Below, one piece after another: positions 17,149 through 25,061 of a DNA stretch of 42,682 bases (position 1 is the stretch's first letter; each line of letters begins with the position of its first letter). The stretch is taken from the NCBI GenBank assembly GCA_963620035.1, contig CAVEXN010000021.1, forward strand, positions 1 through 42,682. The letters are read 5' to 3'. Made by a program: the position numbers and the translations under genes. Source of the stretch: F23-D06 sp963620035 (GTDB lineage Bacteria > Bacteroidota > Bacteroidia > Bacteroidales > WCHB1-69). A model generated the notes under the pieces. That model worked only from the letters and a program-made list of their open reading frames with translations, was not told where the DNA came from and made no database searches.

Positions 17149-17403
17149 ATGTCACTCTTAACAGTATTATTGCAAGCAGCATCTGTTGCAGTCGGATACA
17201 TCGGCGCCGGAGTCGGTGCCGGCCTCGCTGCAATCGGCGCAGGCCTGGGTATCGGCAACATCGGCAAAGACGCCATGTCAGCCATCGCCCGCCAGCCGGA
17301 AGCTACCGGCAACATCCGTACCACAATGATCCTGGCTGCCGCCTTGGTCGAGGGTGTGGCCCTGTTCGCCGTTGTGGTTTGCCTGCTTATCGCAATCAAG
17401 TAA
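17149..17403 (+). CDS. atpE: ATP synthase subunit c
   Basis: Encodes 84 residues as two membrane helices with a polar loop (ARQPEAT), the building block of the rotor ring. The first helix is glycine-rich (GYIGAGVGAGLAAIGAGLGI). The ion-binding acid is the glutamate in AALVEGVALFAVV. It is followed by glycine rather than the serine seen in sodium-binding rings, so proton coupling is expected. A perfect 13-pair hairpin follows within 10 bases of the stop. Confidence 0.96.
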   Translation: MSLLTVLLQAASVAVGYIGAGVGAGLAAIGAGLGIGNIGKDAMSAIARQPEATGNIRTTMILAAALVEGVALFAVVVCLLIAIK

Positions 17404-17411
17404 TTCAAGCA

Positions 17412-17442
17412 GATGTTTCTCTGCGGTTGGCAGAGAAACATC
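17412..17442 (+). promoter_or_regulatory. Stable hairpin between atpE and atpF
   Basis: GATGTTTCTCTGC (17412-17424) pairs perfectly with GCAGAGAAACATC (17430-17442) around a 5-base loop. The following bases (GCTTTCTTTG) are only moderately T-rich. The position right after the gene for the high-copy c subunit suggests a partial terminator or a 3' stabiliser that keeps atpE message in excess over atpF. Confidence 0.8.
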
Positions 17443-17476
17443 GCTTTCTTTGTCTATCGAAAAAACAAGAACAATT

Positions 17477-17971
17477 ATGGAATTGATAAAACCTTCATTC
17501 GGACTGATCTTCTGGATGCTCATAGGCTTCGGCATCCTTTTCTTTATCCTTGCCAAATTCGCCTGGCCCGTCATCACCAAAAGCATTGCCGCACGTAACC
17601 AGCATATCCAAGACCAGCTTGAGAACGCCGCACGCGTGCAGGCAGAACTTGAAGGCATCGAACAGAAACACGCTCGGATGATGGCTGAAGCCAAAGCAGA
17701 AAGAGACGAAATCCTCAACGAGGCAAGGGTCATCAGCGAGAAACTGAAGGACGAAGCAACCCAGAAGGCCAACGATGAAGCACAGCAGATTATCGCGAAC
17801 GCCAAACAGACTATCCAAATGGAAAAGATGAAGGCTATCACTGACCTCAAGAACGAAATCGCCAATTTCTCCATTGACATTGCCGAGAAAGTGCTTACTA
17901 CAGAGCTCTCCGACAAGAAGAGACAGGAAGAGATTGTGGCCAAGTGGGTATCTGAAAGCCAACTCAACTAA
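17477..17971 (+). CDS. atpF: ATP synthase subunit b
   Basis: Encodes 164 residues from the ATG at 17477 (MELIKPSFGLIFWMLIGFGI); an in-frame upstream start would run through the atpE end and the hairpin. One N-terminal membrane helix is followed by a long charged helix (about 35-140, rich in A, E, K, Q) and a C-terminal segment VLTTELSDKKRQEEIVAKW. Two copies form the peripheral stalk that holds F1 to F0. The family usually continues with atpH and atpA, but a terminator and an unrelated gene follow here. Confidence 0.95.
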   Translation: MELIKPSFGLIFWMLIGFGILFFILAKFAWPVITKSIAARNQHIQDQLENAARVQAELEGIEQKHARMMAEAKAERDEILNEARVISEKLKDEATQKANDEAQQIIANAKQTIQMEKMKAITDLKNEIANFSIDIAEKVLTTELSDKKRQEEIVAKWVSESQLN

Positions 17972-17987
17972 CACACGAACCTACGCT

Positions 17988-18025
17988 AACATCCTCCGCA
18001 TATTGATAGAGGATGTTTATTTTTG
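17988..18025 (+). terminator. Terminator after atpF, overlapping a -7 box
   Basis: AACATCCTC (17988-17996) pairs perfectly with GAGGATGTT (18009-18017) around a 12-base loop, followed by TATTTTTG (18018-18025). The T-rich tail is at the same time a full match to the Bacteroidota -7 promoter box, about 50 bases before the next gene, so the end of one unit may serve as the promoter of the next. Confidence 0.88.
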
Positions 18026-18074
18026 AATACGATTTAGATTTATTAACAAATATAATTAATTGAAAACCATTATT

Positions 18075-18563
18075 ATGAAAAAAGCATTTAGTGTTGTCGC
18101 TCTTTCATTCCTGTTAATGTTCACCGCTGTAGCCCAGCCGCGCGCCATCGGCGGCCGTTTAGGCACGCTGGCAGAGGTTTCGTATCAGCATACTACACGT
18201 GCCGGACAGATGATAGACCTTACTGCCGGCGCTTCCAACTTTTTCTTGACATCAGGCTATGCGGAGGTCGCCTGCATGTATGACTGGATTTTCAACATTG
18301 CTGGTTCGTGGAACTGGTATGTCGGGCCTGGCGTCGGAGCAGGTTACTATTGGCATGGCTATGCTGACGGCTACAGCCACTTGCGTCTGGCCGTGGGAGC
18401 GCAGATCGGCATCGAATACCAGTTCGGAATCCCGCTCAACATCAGCCTCGACTGGCGCCCGATGTACAATCTGATGTTCTTGCACAGAACCGACGGTGCC
18501 GAACGCGGACTGTATTACGGTGACCTTTATGGCATTGCTGTCGGTGTGCGCTACAGATTCTAA
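18075..18563 (+). CDS. Small outer-membrane beta-barrel protein
   Basis: Encodes 162 residues from the ATG at 18075; a TTG at 18060 is less likely. The signal peptide is MKKAFSVVALSFLLMFTAVA with a cut near AQP. The rest alternates polar and hydrophobic residues with many aromatic residues and glycines (GWNWYVGPG-type stretches, YYWHGYADGYSH) and ends in VGVRYRF, the terminal phenylalanine of outer-membrane barrels. About eight strands would fit, as in small OmpA/OmpW-like barrels. It is co-transcribed with tatD (3-base gap); its role is unknown. Confidence 0.75.
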   Translation: MKKAFSVVALSFLLMFTAVAQPRAIGGRLGTLAEVSYQHTTRAGQMIDLTAGASNFFLTSGYAEVACMYDWIFNIAGSWNWYVGPGVGAGYYWHGYADGYSHLRLAVGAQIGIEYQFGIPLNISLDWRPMYNLMFLHRTDGAERGLYYGDLYGIAVGVRYRF

Positions 18564-18566
18564 ACA

Positions 18567-19346
18567 ATGACTTTCATAGACACCCATTCGCACCTCTACA
18601 GGGAGTATTATTCGGAGAACCTTGATGAGGTGGTTAAGCGTGCCGTGCGTTCAGAGGTCAAGCAGGTGATCCTCGCTTGCGTCAATGCTGAAACGCCGGC
18701 TCAGATTGCCGAGGCGGTAACCCTGTATCCCGACAATATGTTCGCATTGGCAGGCCTTCATCCGCAGGACGTACGCGACAACTACGAGGCTGACCTTGAA
18801 ATAGTGAAGACCCATGTCGGAGACCGCAACATTGTGGGCATCGGCGAAACGGGACTTGACTACTATTGGGACAGAACTTACGAGGAACAGCAGAAAGCGG
18901 CCTTCAGAAAACAGCTACGTTGGGCGCAAGAACTGCAGTTGCCGCTCTCGATGCACATCCGCAACGCCTATCCGGACGCAATCGAAATCCTTGGTGAGTT
19001 CAAAAGCGGAGAACTCTCAGGCGTGATTCATTGTTTCTCCGGCGGTATTCAGGAAGCCAAGTGGGCGATACAACACGGCTATGCCATTGGCGTGGGCGGC
19101 ATAGTGACATTCAAGAACAACAAACTCAAGGAGATGCTTCCGGAGATTGGACTCGAGCATGTTGTATTGGAAACGGACGCCCCCTATCTTGCGCCCATGC
19201 CGCACCGGGGAACGCCCAACGAGAGTTCCTATATCCCGCTCATAGCGCAGACCGTAGCCGACGTTTTCCGGGTTTCCGTGAAAGACGTGGCCGACCAAAC
19301 GACAGAAACGGCCCGCCGTATTTTCAAAAAATTGCCGATGGAATAA
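18567..19346 (+). CDS. tatD: TatD-family metal-dependent DNase
   Basis: Encodes 259 residues, the family length. Metal ligands are visible: THSHL with H at 7 and 9, GIGETGLDYYW with E at 94, MHIRNAYPDA, IHCFSGG, and ETDAPYLAPMPHRG. TatD-like enzymes are 3'-5' exonucleases and deoxyribonucleases that use magnesium and act on damaged DNA. The symbol marks the family; the paralogues TatD, YcfH and YjjV are not separated here. It follows the barrel gene by 3 bases. Confidence 0.92.
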   Translation: MTFIDTHSHLYREYYSENLDEVVKRAVRSEVKQVILACVNAETPAQIAEAVTLYPDNMFALAGLHPQDVRDNYEADLEIVKTHVGDRNIVGIGETGLDYYWDRTYEEQQKAAFRKQLRWAQELQLPLSMHIRNAYPDAIEILGEFKSGELSGVIHCFSGGIQEAKWAIQHGYAIGVGGIVTFKNNKLKEMLPEIGLEHVVLETDAPYLAPMPHRGTPNESSYIPLIAQTVADVFRVSVKDVADQTTETARRIFKKLPME

Positions 19347-19409
19347 TAAGAGCCCTGAAAATCAGTTATTCTCTAACAACAGAACAGCAACGTACATCAT
19401 TTATCATAT

Positions 19410-20669
19410 ATGTCAGAATCAATCATTTTCACCCCATGTCAAATAGGTCCAGTAATTTTGCGTAACCGCACCATCCGTTCGGCCGCTTTTGAGAATATGG
19501 CATACGGTAACAAACCCTCTGCCGACTTGTTCAATTACCATACGGCCGTTGCCAAGGGAGGCATCGGAATGACTACGGTGGCATACGCCTCTGTGTCACA
19601 GAGCGGCCTTTCGTTTGACGGACAGCTGTGGCTTCGCGAGGAGATAGTCCCGGAACTTAAAAAGCTTACGGACGCCATACATGCCGAGGGCGCGAAGGCC
19701 TCCATCCAGATCGGGCATTGCGGCAATATGACCCACCGCACCACCTGCGGGTGCAAACCGCTGTCGCCGTCCGGACGGTTCAATCTCTATTCGCCCACGT
19801 TTACGCGCAAGATCACTGTTCCGGAGATTGACCGGTTGGTTGAAGACTTCGGCAAGGCCGTTGACTTGTGCCGCCGTGCCGGCTTCGACTGCATAGAGGT
19901 GCATGCCGGACACGGCTACCTTATCAGCCAGTTCCTTTCGCCCTATACCAACCGCCGCAAAGACGAGTACGGCGGGTCTCTCGAAAACAGGATGCGTTTC
20001 ATGAAACGGGTCATTTCGCATGTCGTGGAAGAGGCCAAAGACGATATGGCTATTGTGGTCAAGACCAATATGTATGACGGTTTCCGAAGCGGCATGCAGG
20101 TGGACGACTGCATCAAGGTGGCACAGGAACTCGAAAAACTCGGCGTCCATGCACTGGTGCTTACTGCCGGCTTCGTCAGCAAAGCCCCGATGGAGGTCAT
20201 GCGCGGCGCAATGCCCATCAAAACGCTGGCACATTATATGGATATGCGCAAATTCTGGTGGCTCAAACTGGGCATGCACCTCGGAGGGCGCATCGTCATC
20301 CCTACCGTGCCTTACAAAGACGCTTATTTCTACGATACTGCTATGCGTTTCCGTAAAGCCTTGAAGATGCCGCTGATTTACGTGGGCGGTATGGTTGACA
20401 AGAAAGATATGGAAAAGGTGCTTGATTCAGGTTTCACGGCATTTCAGATGGCCCGCGCACTGGTGCGTGACGCGGATTTCGTGAACAAATTGCAGTCGGG
20501 CGAGCTTACCCGTAGCGATTGTGGACACTCCAACTACTGTATCGGCCGCATGTATACGCTTGAAATGAAGTGTCACCAGTGCATGGAGAAGAACGCGCTG
20601 CCGTGCAAACTTCAGAGGGAGATTGAAAAGGCTGAAAAAGCCGTGCAGAAATCCAACAAGAGATGCTGA
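19410..20669 (+). CDS. Old-yellow-enzyme family NADH:flavin oxidoreductase with C-terminal cysteines
   Basis: Encodes 419 residues of an FMN-binding TIM barrel. Typical blocks are FENMAYGNKPSADLFNYHTA, IQIGHCGNMTHRTT, EVHAGHGYLISQFLSPYTNR and DEYGGSLENRMRF near 185-200. The C-terminal 50 residues carry five cysteines (371, 377, 388, 391, 399) in SDCGHSNYCIGRMYTLEM and KCHQCMEKNALPC. Part of this resembles the iron-sulfur site of 2,4-dienoyl-CoA reductase-like enzymes, but the large second flavin domain of those proteins is missing. The substrate is unknown; reduction of enoate-like carbon-carbon double bonds is the usual chemistry. The stop overlaps the next gene by 7 bases, suggesting linked work. 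Confidence 0.85.
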   Translation: MSESIIFTPCQIGPVILRNRTIRSAAFENMAYGNKPSADLFNYHTAVAKGGIGMTTVAYASVSQSGLSFDGQLWLREEIVPELKKLTDAIHAEGAKASIQIGHCGNMTHRTTCGCKPLSPSGRFNLYSPTFTRKITVPEIDRLVEDFGKAVDLCRRAGFDCIEVHAGHGYLISQFLSPYTNRRKDEYGGSLENRMRFMKRVISHVVEEAKDDMAIVVKTNMYDGFRSGMQVDDCIKVAQELEKLGVHALVLTAGFVSKAPMEVMRGAMPIKTLAHYMDMRKFWWLKLGMHLGGRIVIPTVPYKDAYFYDTAMRFRKALKMPLIYVGGMVDKKDMEKVLDSGFTAFQMARALVRDADFVNKLQSGELTRSDCGHSNYCIGRMYTLEMKCHQCMEKNALPCKLQREIEKAEKAVQKSNKRC

Positions 20670-21604
20670 AAATACTGATTGTGGACAGAGTACACCCTTG
20701 CCTTTCGGAAAAACTCTCCGAAAAAGGGTTTCTTTGTGAGACAGACTTGACCTACGACTATGACTCGTTCCTTTCCCGCCCGGATGATGTGGAGGGGCTG
20801 GTCATCCGAAGCCGTTTCGTCATTGACCGTGCCATACTGGAACAGAAACATGCGTTGAAGTTCATTGTGCGTATCGGTTCCGGGGTCGAGAATATTGACG
20901 TGGCTTTTGCCGAGAAGCGTGGCATACGTGTGCTTTCCACGCCTGAGGGCAATGCCAATGCGGTGGCGGAACACTGCCTCGGGCTGTTGCTGTCGGCACT
21001 GCGCCACATTACTGCTGCCGACCGTGAGGTGCGCTCCGGCGAGTGGCTGCGTGAGAAGAACAAAGGGACGGAACTGCATTCGCACCGGTATGGCATCATA
21101 GGTTACGGGCATACGGGCGCGGCCTTTGCCCGCCTGCTGCACGCTTTGGGCTGCGAGGTCTATGCTTACGACAAGTACCATCCCGGAAACGCGAACGGTG
21201 ATGCTGTCATGGTTTCCTTGGAGACGCTGATGCAGACATGTGACGTGGTGTCGTTGCATGTCAATTACATGCCCGAGAACAAGTATCTGGTTGGCAAGGC
21301 TTTCATAGACAGGATGTCATCACCGTTTGTACTGATAAACACGTCGCGCGGTTTGGTGGTCAACACCGCCGATGTGGCAGAGGCATTGCAGAGCGGAAAG
21401 ATAACTATGGCTTGTCTTGACGTGCTGGAATACGAGAGCACGCGGTTGAAGAACCTGCCCAAAGAGGCGTGGCCGGCGGCCATGAATACCGTAGCGACAT
21501 CGGAGCGCGCCACACTGACGCCGCATGTGGGCGGACAGACCGTCGATGCCGAACTGCGACACGCACAGTGTGCCGCCAACAAAATATTGGAACTCTACGC
21601 ATAG
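20663..21604 (+). CDS. D-2-hydroxyacid dehydrogenase (phosphoglycerate dehydrogenase-like)
   Basis: Encodes 313 residues. The NAD-binding motif GIIGYGHTG lies at 144-152. The catalytic set is visible: RIGSGVENID, the arginine in INTSRGLVVNTADV, the acid in CLDVLEYE and the histidine in LTPHVGG. It lacks the C-terminal ACT domain of full SerA. It starts inside the last codons of the old-yellow-enzyme gene, so the two are probably translationally coupled and may handle one pathway in sequence, for example reduction of a keto acid after a double-bond reduction; that is inference. The substrate may be 3-phosphoglycerate or another 2-hydroxyacid. Confidence 0.85.
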   Translation: MLKILIVDRVHPCLSEKLSEKGFLCETDLTYDYDSFLSRPDDVEGLVIRSRFVIDRAILEQKHALKFIVRIGSGVENIDVAFAEKRGIRVLSTPEGNANAVAEHCLGLLLSALRHITAADREVRSGEWLREKNKGTELHSHRYGIIGYGHTGAAFARLLHALGCEVYAYDKYHPGNANGDAVMVSLETLMQTCDVVSLHVNYMPENKYLVGKAFIDRMSSPFVLINTSRGLVVNTADVAEALQSGKITMACLDVLEYESTRLKNLPKEAWPAAMNTVATSERATLTPHVGGQTVDAELRHAQCAANKILELYA

Positions 21605-21710
21605 CAGGTGCGTGATGTGAACCTCGTCAGCCACCCGGCAGGCAGTGCTTGTCTGGTGTGTGGCATTTGAAGTTCATGTCTGTCAATGTCGGGGAAAATT
21701 GAATTGAAAG

Positions 21711-21741
21711 TTGTGCGTGTATTAAATGTTTCGTACTTTTG
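21711..21741 (+). promoter_or_regulatory. Promoter of the HindVP-like R-M operon
   Basis: TTG (21711-21713), 20 bases, then TACTTTTG (21734-21741), a good Bacteroidota promoter. The leader to the small upstream frame is about 40 bases. Confidence 0.7.
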
Positions 21742-21786
21742 CACTTGTTGAAGACAAGAAACATTAAATCTCATAAGTCTCAAGAT

Positions 21787-21837
21787 ATGTTCAAAGAGTT
21801 CAGACAAATGCAGTTTGCGGAGTACAACAAGGGGTAA
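21787..21837 (+). CDS. Possible 16-codon leader peptide before the endonuclease gene
   Basis: ATG at 21787 opens a frame MFKEFRQMQFAEYNKG that ends with TAA at 21835-21837; the endonuclease ATG follows after one base (TAA-A-ATG). It lies between the promoter and the gene, so it would be translated first and its stop could re-initiate ribosomes on the endonuclease. Alternatively it is the left-over start of a gene that was cut when the R-M block was inserted. No similarity was recognised. Confidence 0.4.
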   Translation: MFKEFRQMQFAEYNKG

Positions 21838-21838
21838 A

Positions 21839-22942
21839 ATGGAGAGAAAGAAAAAACATACCGTACAAATTATAGAAGGTGTAGACCCGGGATTGTTCGG
21901 ACAAAAATATTCAAGTCGAGACTACCGGTATGAAGACTCATGGGGAAAGAACCAATTCAACAGTTCTTTTCCTGCTTCTCTTGTTGCATATATGGGAAGT
22001 AAAGGTATCGACCCTATATTCATTTGTACAAACAAGAACAATGAAGTTGTTCATAAGCACATCTCATCTTCAAAACTTTTGGGGATAGACCCACTTAGTG
22101 ATGAAGCCTACTACGATTATGAAGCTGGCTATTATCCCTATGAGCAATACTATACTGCCAGTAAGAAGGAGAAAATTGATTTGGTGATGATTAACAGGAC
22201 GACCCAAAGTCCTGTAAGTGGATTGGAAGTCAAACTCACAACTCTTCCTGACAATACTACAAAGGATTTACCAGATGCAGACTATGGAAGCGAGATTGTT
22301 GTACGTTCACCGACAATATTGTTTGTTGCATGTAGCATTTGCGCTTGCTACGATTCACCAAGAGGCAAGAACAAATTGCATGATATTCTTAATACCATTG
22401 GGCAAGAAATAAAGGATTGGAGCGAGATTCGCCAAGTCGTGCCCCACTACAATGAAATCAAAGAAGCTGTTTTGGCAGTATCAAGCGACTTGGCTAACAA
22501 ACAAGTACCCTTGATTATGCAGCCAATATGGAAAACTGATAGAAAACTTACTGACCTTGAGGAAAATTGCCTTGATGTATTTGTCTGGTCGAACCTGGCT
22601 GTCATTCAAATGGCACTTCGTGAGACTTCGTCTGACGATGATATTTCGCGAAACCAACGAACCATCATATGGTTGTACAAAATGTTGTGGGACTTCGCCC
22701 AGTTTGGAAAATTCAACTATACAGACATTGTCAACAGTCTTTCCTACAAGTACAAAACAGACAAGGCTTTTGCCATTAGTGGCAAGTTGACAAATCCATT
22801 CTTAAAGTGTTCAGAGTTGGAGAAGCCACGTATTAGTAAGTTTGAAATCAAGAATATCATTTTGGGAGATGGACAAAAACTCTTACGCCCGGAAAGAAGA
22901 TTCGATGCGTATCTCGTTAGTCACCCGGAATTGTTTGTGTAA
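21839..22942 (+). CDS. Type II restriction endonuclease, HindVP family
   Basis: Encodes 367 residues starting MERKKKHTVQIIEGVDPGLF. The family look (HindVP/HgiDI type, known targets GRCGYC) is supported by FGQKYSSRDYRYEDSWGKNQ and the catalytic segment KIDLVMINR...SGLEVKLTTLPDNTT, in which D114, E130 and K132 form a PD-(D/E)XK site. The methyltransferase gene starts 2 bases after its stop, the tight pairing usual for type II systems. The sequence is clearly more AT-rich than the housekeeping genes, consistent with transfer. Reading frame and length look intact. The target site is inferred from the family only. Confidence 0.85.
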   Translation: MERKKKHTVQIIEGVDPGLFGQKYSSRDYRYEDSWGKNQFNSSFPASLVAYMGSKGIDPIFICTNKNNEVVHKHISSSKLLGIDPLSDEAYYDYEAGYYPYEQYYTASKKEKIDLVMINRTTQSPVSGLEVKLTTLPDNTTKDLPDADYGSEIVVRSPTILFVACSICACYDSPRGKNKLHDILNTIGQEIKDWSEIRQVVPHYNEIKEAVLAVSSDLANKQVPLIMQPIWKTDRKLTDLEENCLDVFVWSNLAVIQMALRETSSDDDISRNQRTIIWLYKMLWDFAQFGKFNYTDIVNSLSYKYKTDKAFAISGKLTNPFLKCSELEKPRISKFEIKNIILGDGQKLLRPERRFDAYLVSHPELFV

Positions 22943-22943
22943 A

Positions 22944-23888
22944 ATGAAAGTAGTAGATTTGTTTTGTGGTTGTGGAGGGTTGAGCCTCGGATTCGAGAAA
23001 GCTGGAATGAACGTCGTTGCAGCATTCGACAATTGGATTGATGCATTGGCTGTTTATCGAAAAAACTTTTCTCATCCAGCAATACGCGCTGATTTAATGA
23101 ATATAGACGATTCCGTCAAGGCAATTCGTCCATACGAACCGGATATGATTATAGGAGGTCCTCCATGTCAAGACTTTTCATCTGCCGGCAAACGCGACGA
23201 AGACAACGGACGTGGAGACCTTACCGTTTGCTATGCAAAAATCATCTCGGAAATACGTCCGAAATGGTTTGTTATGGAGAATGTTGAGCGTATCTTGAAG
23301 ACAAAAAAACTCCAAGATGCACTCAAAATTTTCAAGAATGCGGGTTACGGCCTCACATATACTGTTCTTAATGCAGCCCTATGTGGCGTTCCACAAAAAA
23401 GAAAGCGCTTTGTGATGATTGGCAAACTTGGGGCAGAAGATGACTTTATGAAAGAAGTTCTTATGGAAAAGTTATCCGACCATGAAATGAGTGTTGCTGA
23501 ATATTTCGGGGACAAGTTGAAAATAAAGTACTACTATAGGCATCCACGCAGTTACGCACGTCGTGGTATATTTAGTACTTCTGAGCCTAGCGCAACAATC
23601 CGTGGGGTGAATAGACCTATGCCCAAAGGTTACACATTGCATCCTGGCGACCCCGTAAAGTCTCTTGAAGGAATACGCCCTCTTACTTCATTGGAAAGAA
23701 GTATGATTCAGACATTCCCCGAGGATTTTGATTTCAACGGCACGAAAACGAATATAGAACAAATGATAGGAAATGCTGTCCCCGTCAACTTGGCATTTTA
23801 TGTTGCAGACGCCATTTTCAGATGTTCGGGAGAAAAACGGAATCTTGATGGGAAACACAAGAAACCTGAAAAACACGAATTTGTTTGA
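22944..23888 (+). CDS. DNA (cytosine-5-)-methyltransferase paired with the HindVP-like enzyme
   Basis: Encodes 314 residues from the ATG at 22944. Cytosine-5 methyltransferase motifs in order: DLFCGCGGLSLGF at 5-17 (motif I, AdoMet), GGPPCQDFSSAG with catalytic C75 (motif IV), VMENVERIL near 110-118 (motif VI), PQKRKRFVMIG (motif VIII), and the C-terminal MIGNAVPVNLAF (motif X). It would protect host DNA at the site cut by its partner, probably GRCGYC by family. AT-rich like the endonuclease gene. A terminator follows, so the first R-M system is one closed unit. Confidence 0.93.
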   Translation: MKVVDLFCGCGGLSLGFEKAGMNVVAAFDNWIDALAVYRKNFSHPAIRADLMNIDDSVKAIRPYEPDMIIGGPPCQDFSSAGKRDEDNGRGDLTVCYAKIISEIRPKWFVMENVERILKTKKLQDALKIFKNAGYGLTYTVLNAALCGVPQKRKRFVMIGKLGAEDDFMKEVLMEKLSDHEMSVAEYFGDKLKIKYYYRHPRSYARRGIFSTSEPSATIRGVNRPMPKGYTLHPGDPVKSLEGIRPLTSLERSMIQTFPEDFDFNGTKTNIEQMIGNAVPVNLAFYVADAIFRCSGEKRNLDGKHKKPEKHEFV

Positions 23889-23918
23889 TATTGCAAGTGT
23901 TTGATGTTGAATGTTGTG

Positions 23919-23948
23919 ACAGGATGGTAAAACCAATCCTGTTTTTTC
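23919..23948 (+). terminator. Terminator of the HindVP-like operon
   Basis: ACAGGAT (23919-23925) pairs with ATCCTGT (23936-23942), extended inward by GGT/ACC with one bulge, and a T-run (23942-23947) follows. It separates the two R-M systems. Confidence 0.85.
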
Positions 23949-23949
23949 T

Positions 23950-23957
23950 TACTTTTG
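23950..23957 (+). promoter_or_regulatory. -7 promoter box of the HaeIII-like R-M operon
   Basis: TACTTTTG starts right after the terminator's T-run. The second R-M system therefore has its own promoter, with a leader of about 95 bases before 24061. Confidence 0.6.
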
Positions 23958-24060
23958 CCACCTAAAAAAACGAACATTATAACGTGACGAAAAAACAACA
24001 GCATTTCCATAGAAGAATAGAATTATCCAACGTAATATCCATAACAACATATAGAAAGGA

Positions 24061-25057
24061 ATGGCGCAAGGAAAACAAGTAAGAAACGGCAAGGCTTTCG
24101 AGTATGCCTTGGCAATGGTATATACGGAGAAGTTACGTTCTGCAGGTATCAGTGTGTCTATAGATGAAGACAGCAGCCTCTTGACAGCCAAAGGCTATTT
24201 CGAACAATTTGCCGAAAAAGAGCGATTGAGGTTTCGTGAAGCTGCCATCCAAACCTTCGACACGCTCATTCGTCTCGAACCAGGGCTGACAGTACAGAAA
24301 AATTCGTCAGATTCGTTGCTTGTACACTTAAACAGTGACAGTGAGGGTGAGGACGGCGACGTTCGTGACGTGGTTTTCCGCCGCCTATCGCCCTCATGGG
24401 AAATCGGTTTTTCCGCCAAAAACAACAATGATGCCGTCAAACATTCTCGTCTTTCATCGGTCTTGGATTTTGGCAAATCGTGGTTGGGCATTCCCTGCTC
24501 GCAAACCTATTGGGACGAGGTTAGACCTATTTTCAATTACTTGGAAGATGCGAAAAAGTCAGCATTTGACGTGGGAAGACCTTGGAGCGGAAAAGGCAAC
24601 AAGAGTCTATTCTCCTTTGTTGAAGGCATTCCGAAAGGAGTTGCTTAGAATCAACGAAACAAGTCTGCAAGTTCCACAGATGTTAATCAAGTATCTCATC
24701 GGTGCCTATCCATTCTATAAAGTCATTAAGGATGACATCCACAACCTTGTGGTGGTCAAGGCATTCAATATTCAAGGGCAACTGAACAGACCAGTAAACG
24801 GAGTGAAACCACAATACAAGACTCCGCAAATCAACCTGCCAACGAGAATCGTGGAATTTGAGATGAAATCCGACTCCGACAACACGCTCAACATGATACT
24901 GGATGGCGGTTGGGAAATCAGTTTCCGCATCCACAACGCCTCAACCATGGTGGAGAAATCATTGAAGTTTGACATCAGACTGCTCGGCAACCCACCCATT
25001 CTATTCACCCAACATTTATTTCAGACCCCATTGACAGAACCAACAAAACAACAATAG
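24061..25057 (+). pseudogene. HaeIII-family restriction endonuclease, frameshifted
   Basis: The first frame (from the ATG at 24061) contains RNGKAFEYALAMVYTEKL and the catalytic-region block WEIGFSAKNNNDAVKHSRLS, characteristic of HaeIII. It then drifts into an unrelated sequence and stops at 24648 after 195 residues. A second frame picks up the family sequence at LTWEDLGAEKATRVYSPLLK and continues to a stop at 25057. The switch lies near an A5 run at 24553-24557: removing one A restores a protein of about 331 residues, close to HaeIII (318). As it stands the enzyme lacks its C-terminal 40% and is probably dead, unless the extra base is a sequencing error. The intact methyltransferase starts 5 bases later. 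Confidence 0.85.
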
Positions 25058-25061
25058 ATAA

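Noticed and set aside
17149..17403. Sodium-driven ATP synthase
   Set aside because: The c subunit has VEGVALF around the key glutamate and lacks the serine and other ligands of sodium-binding rings.
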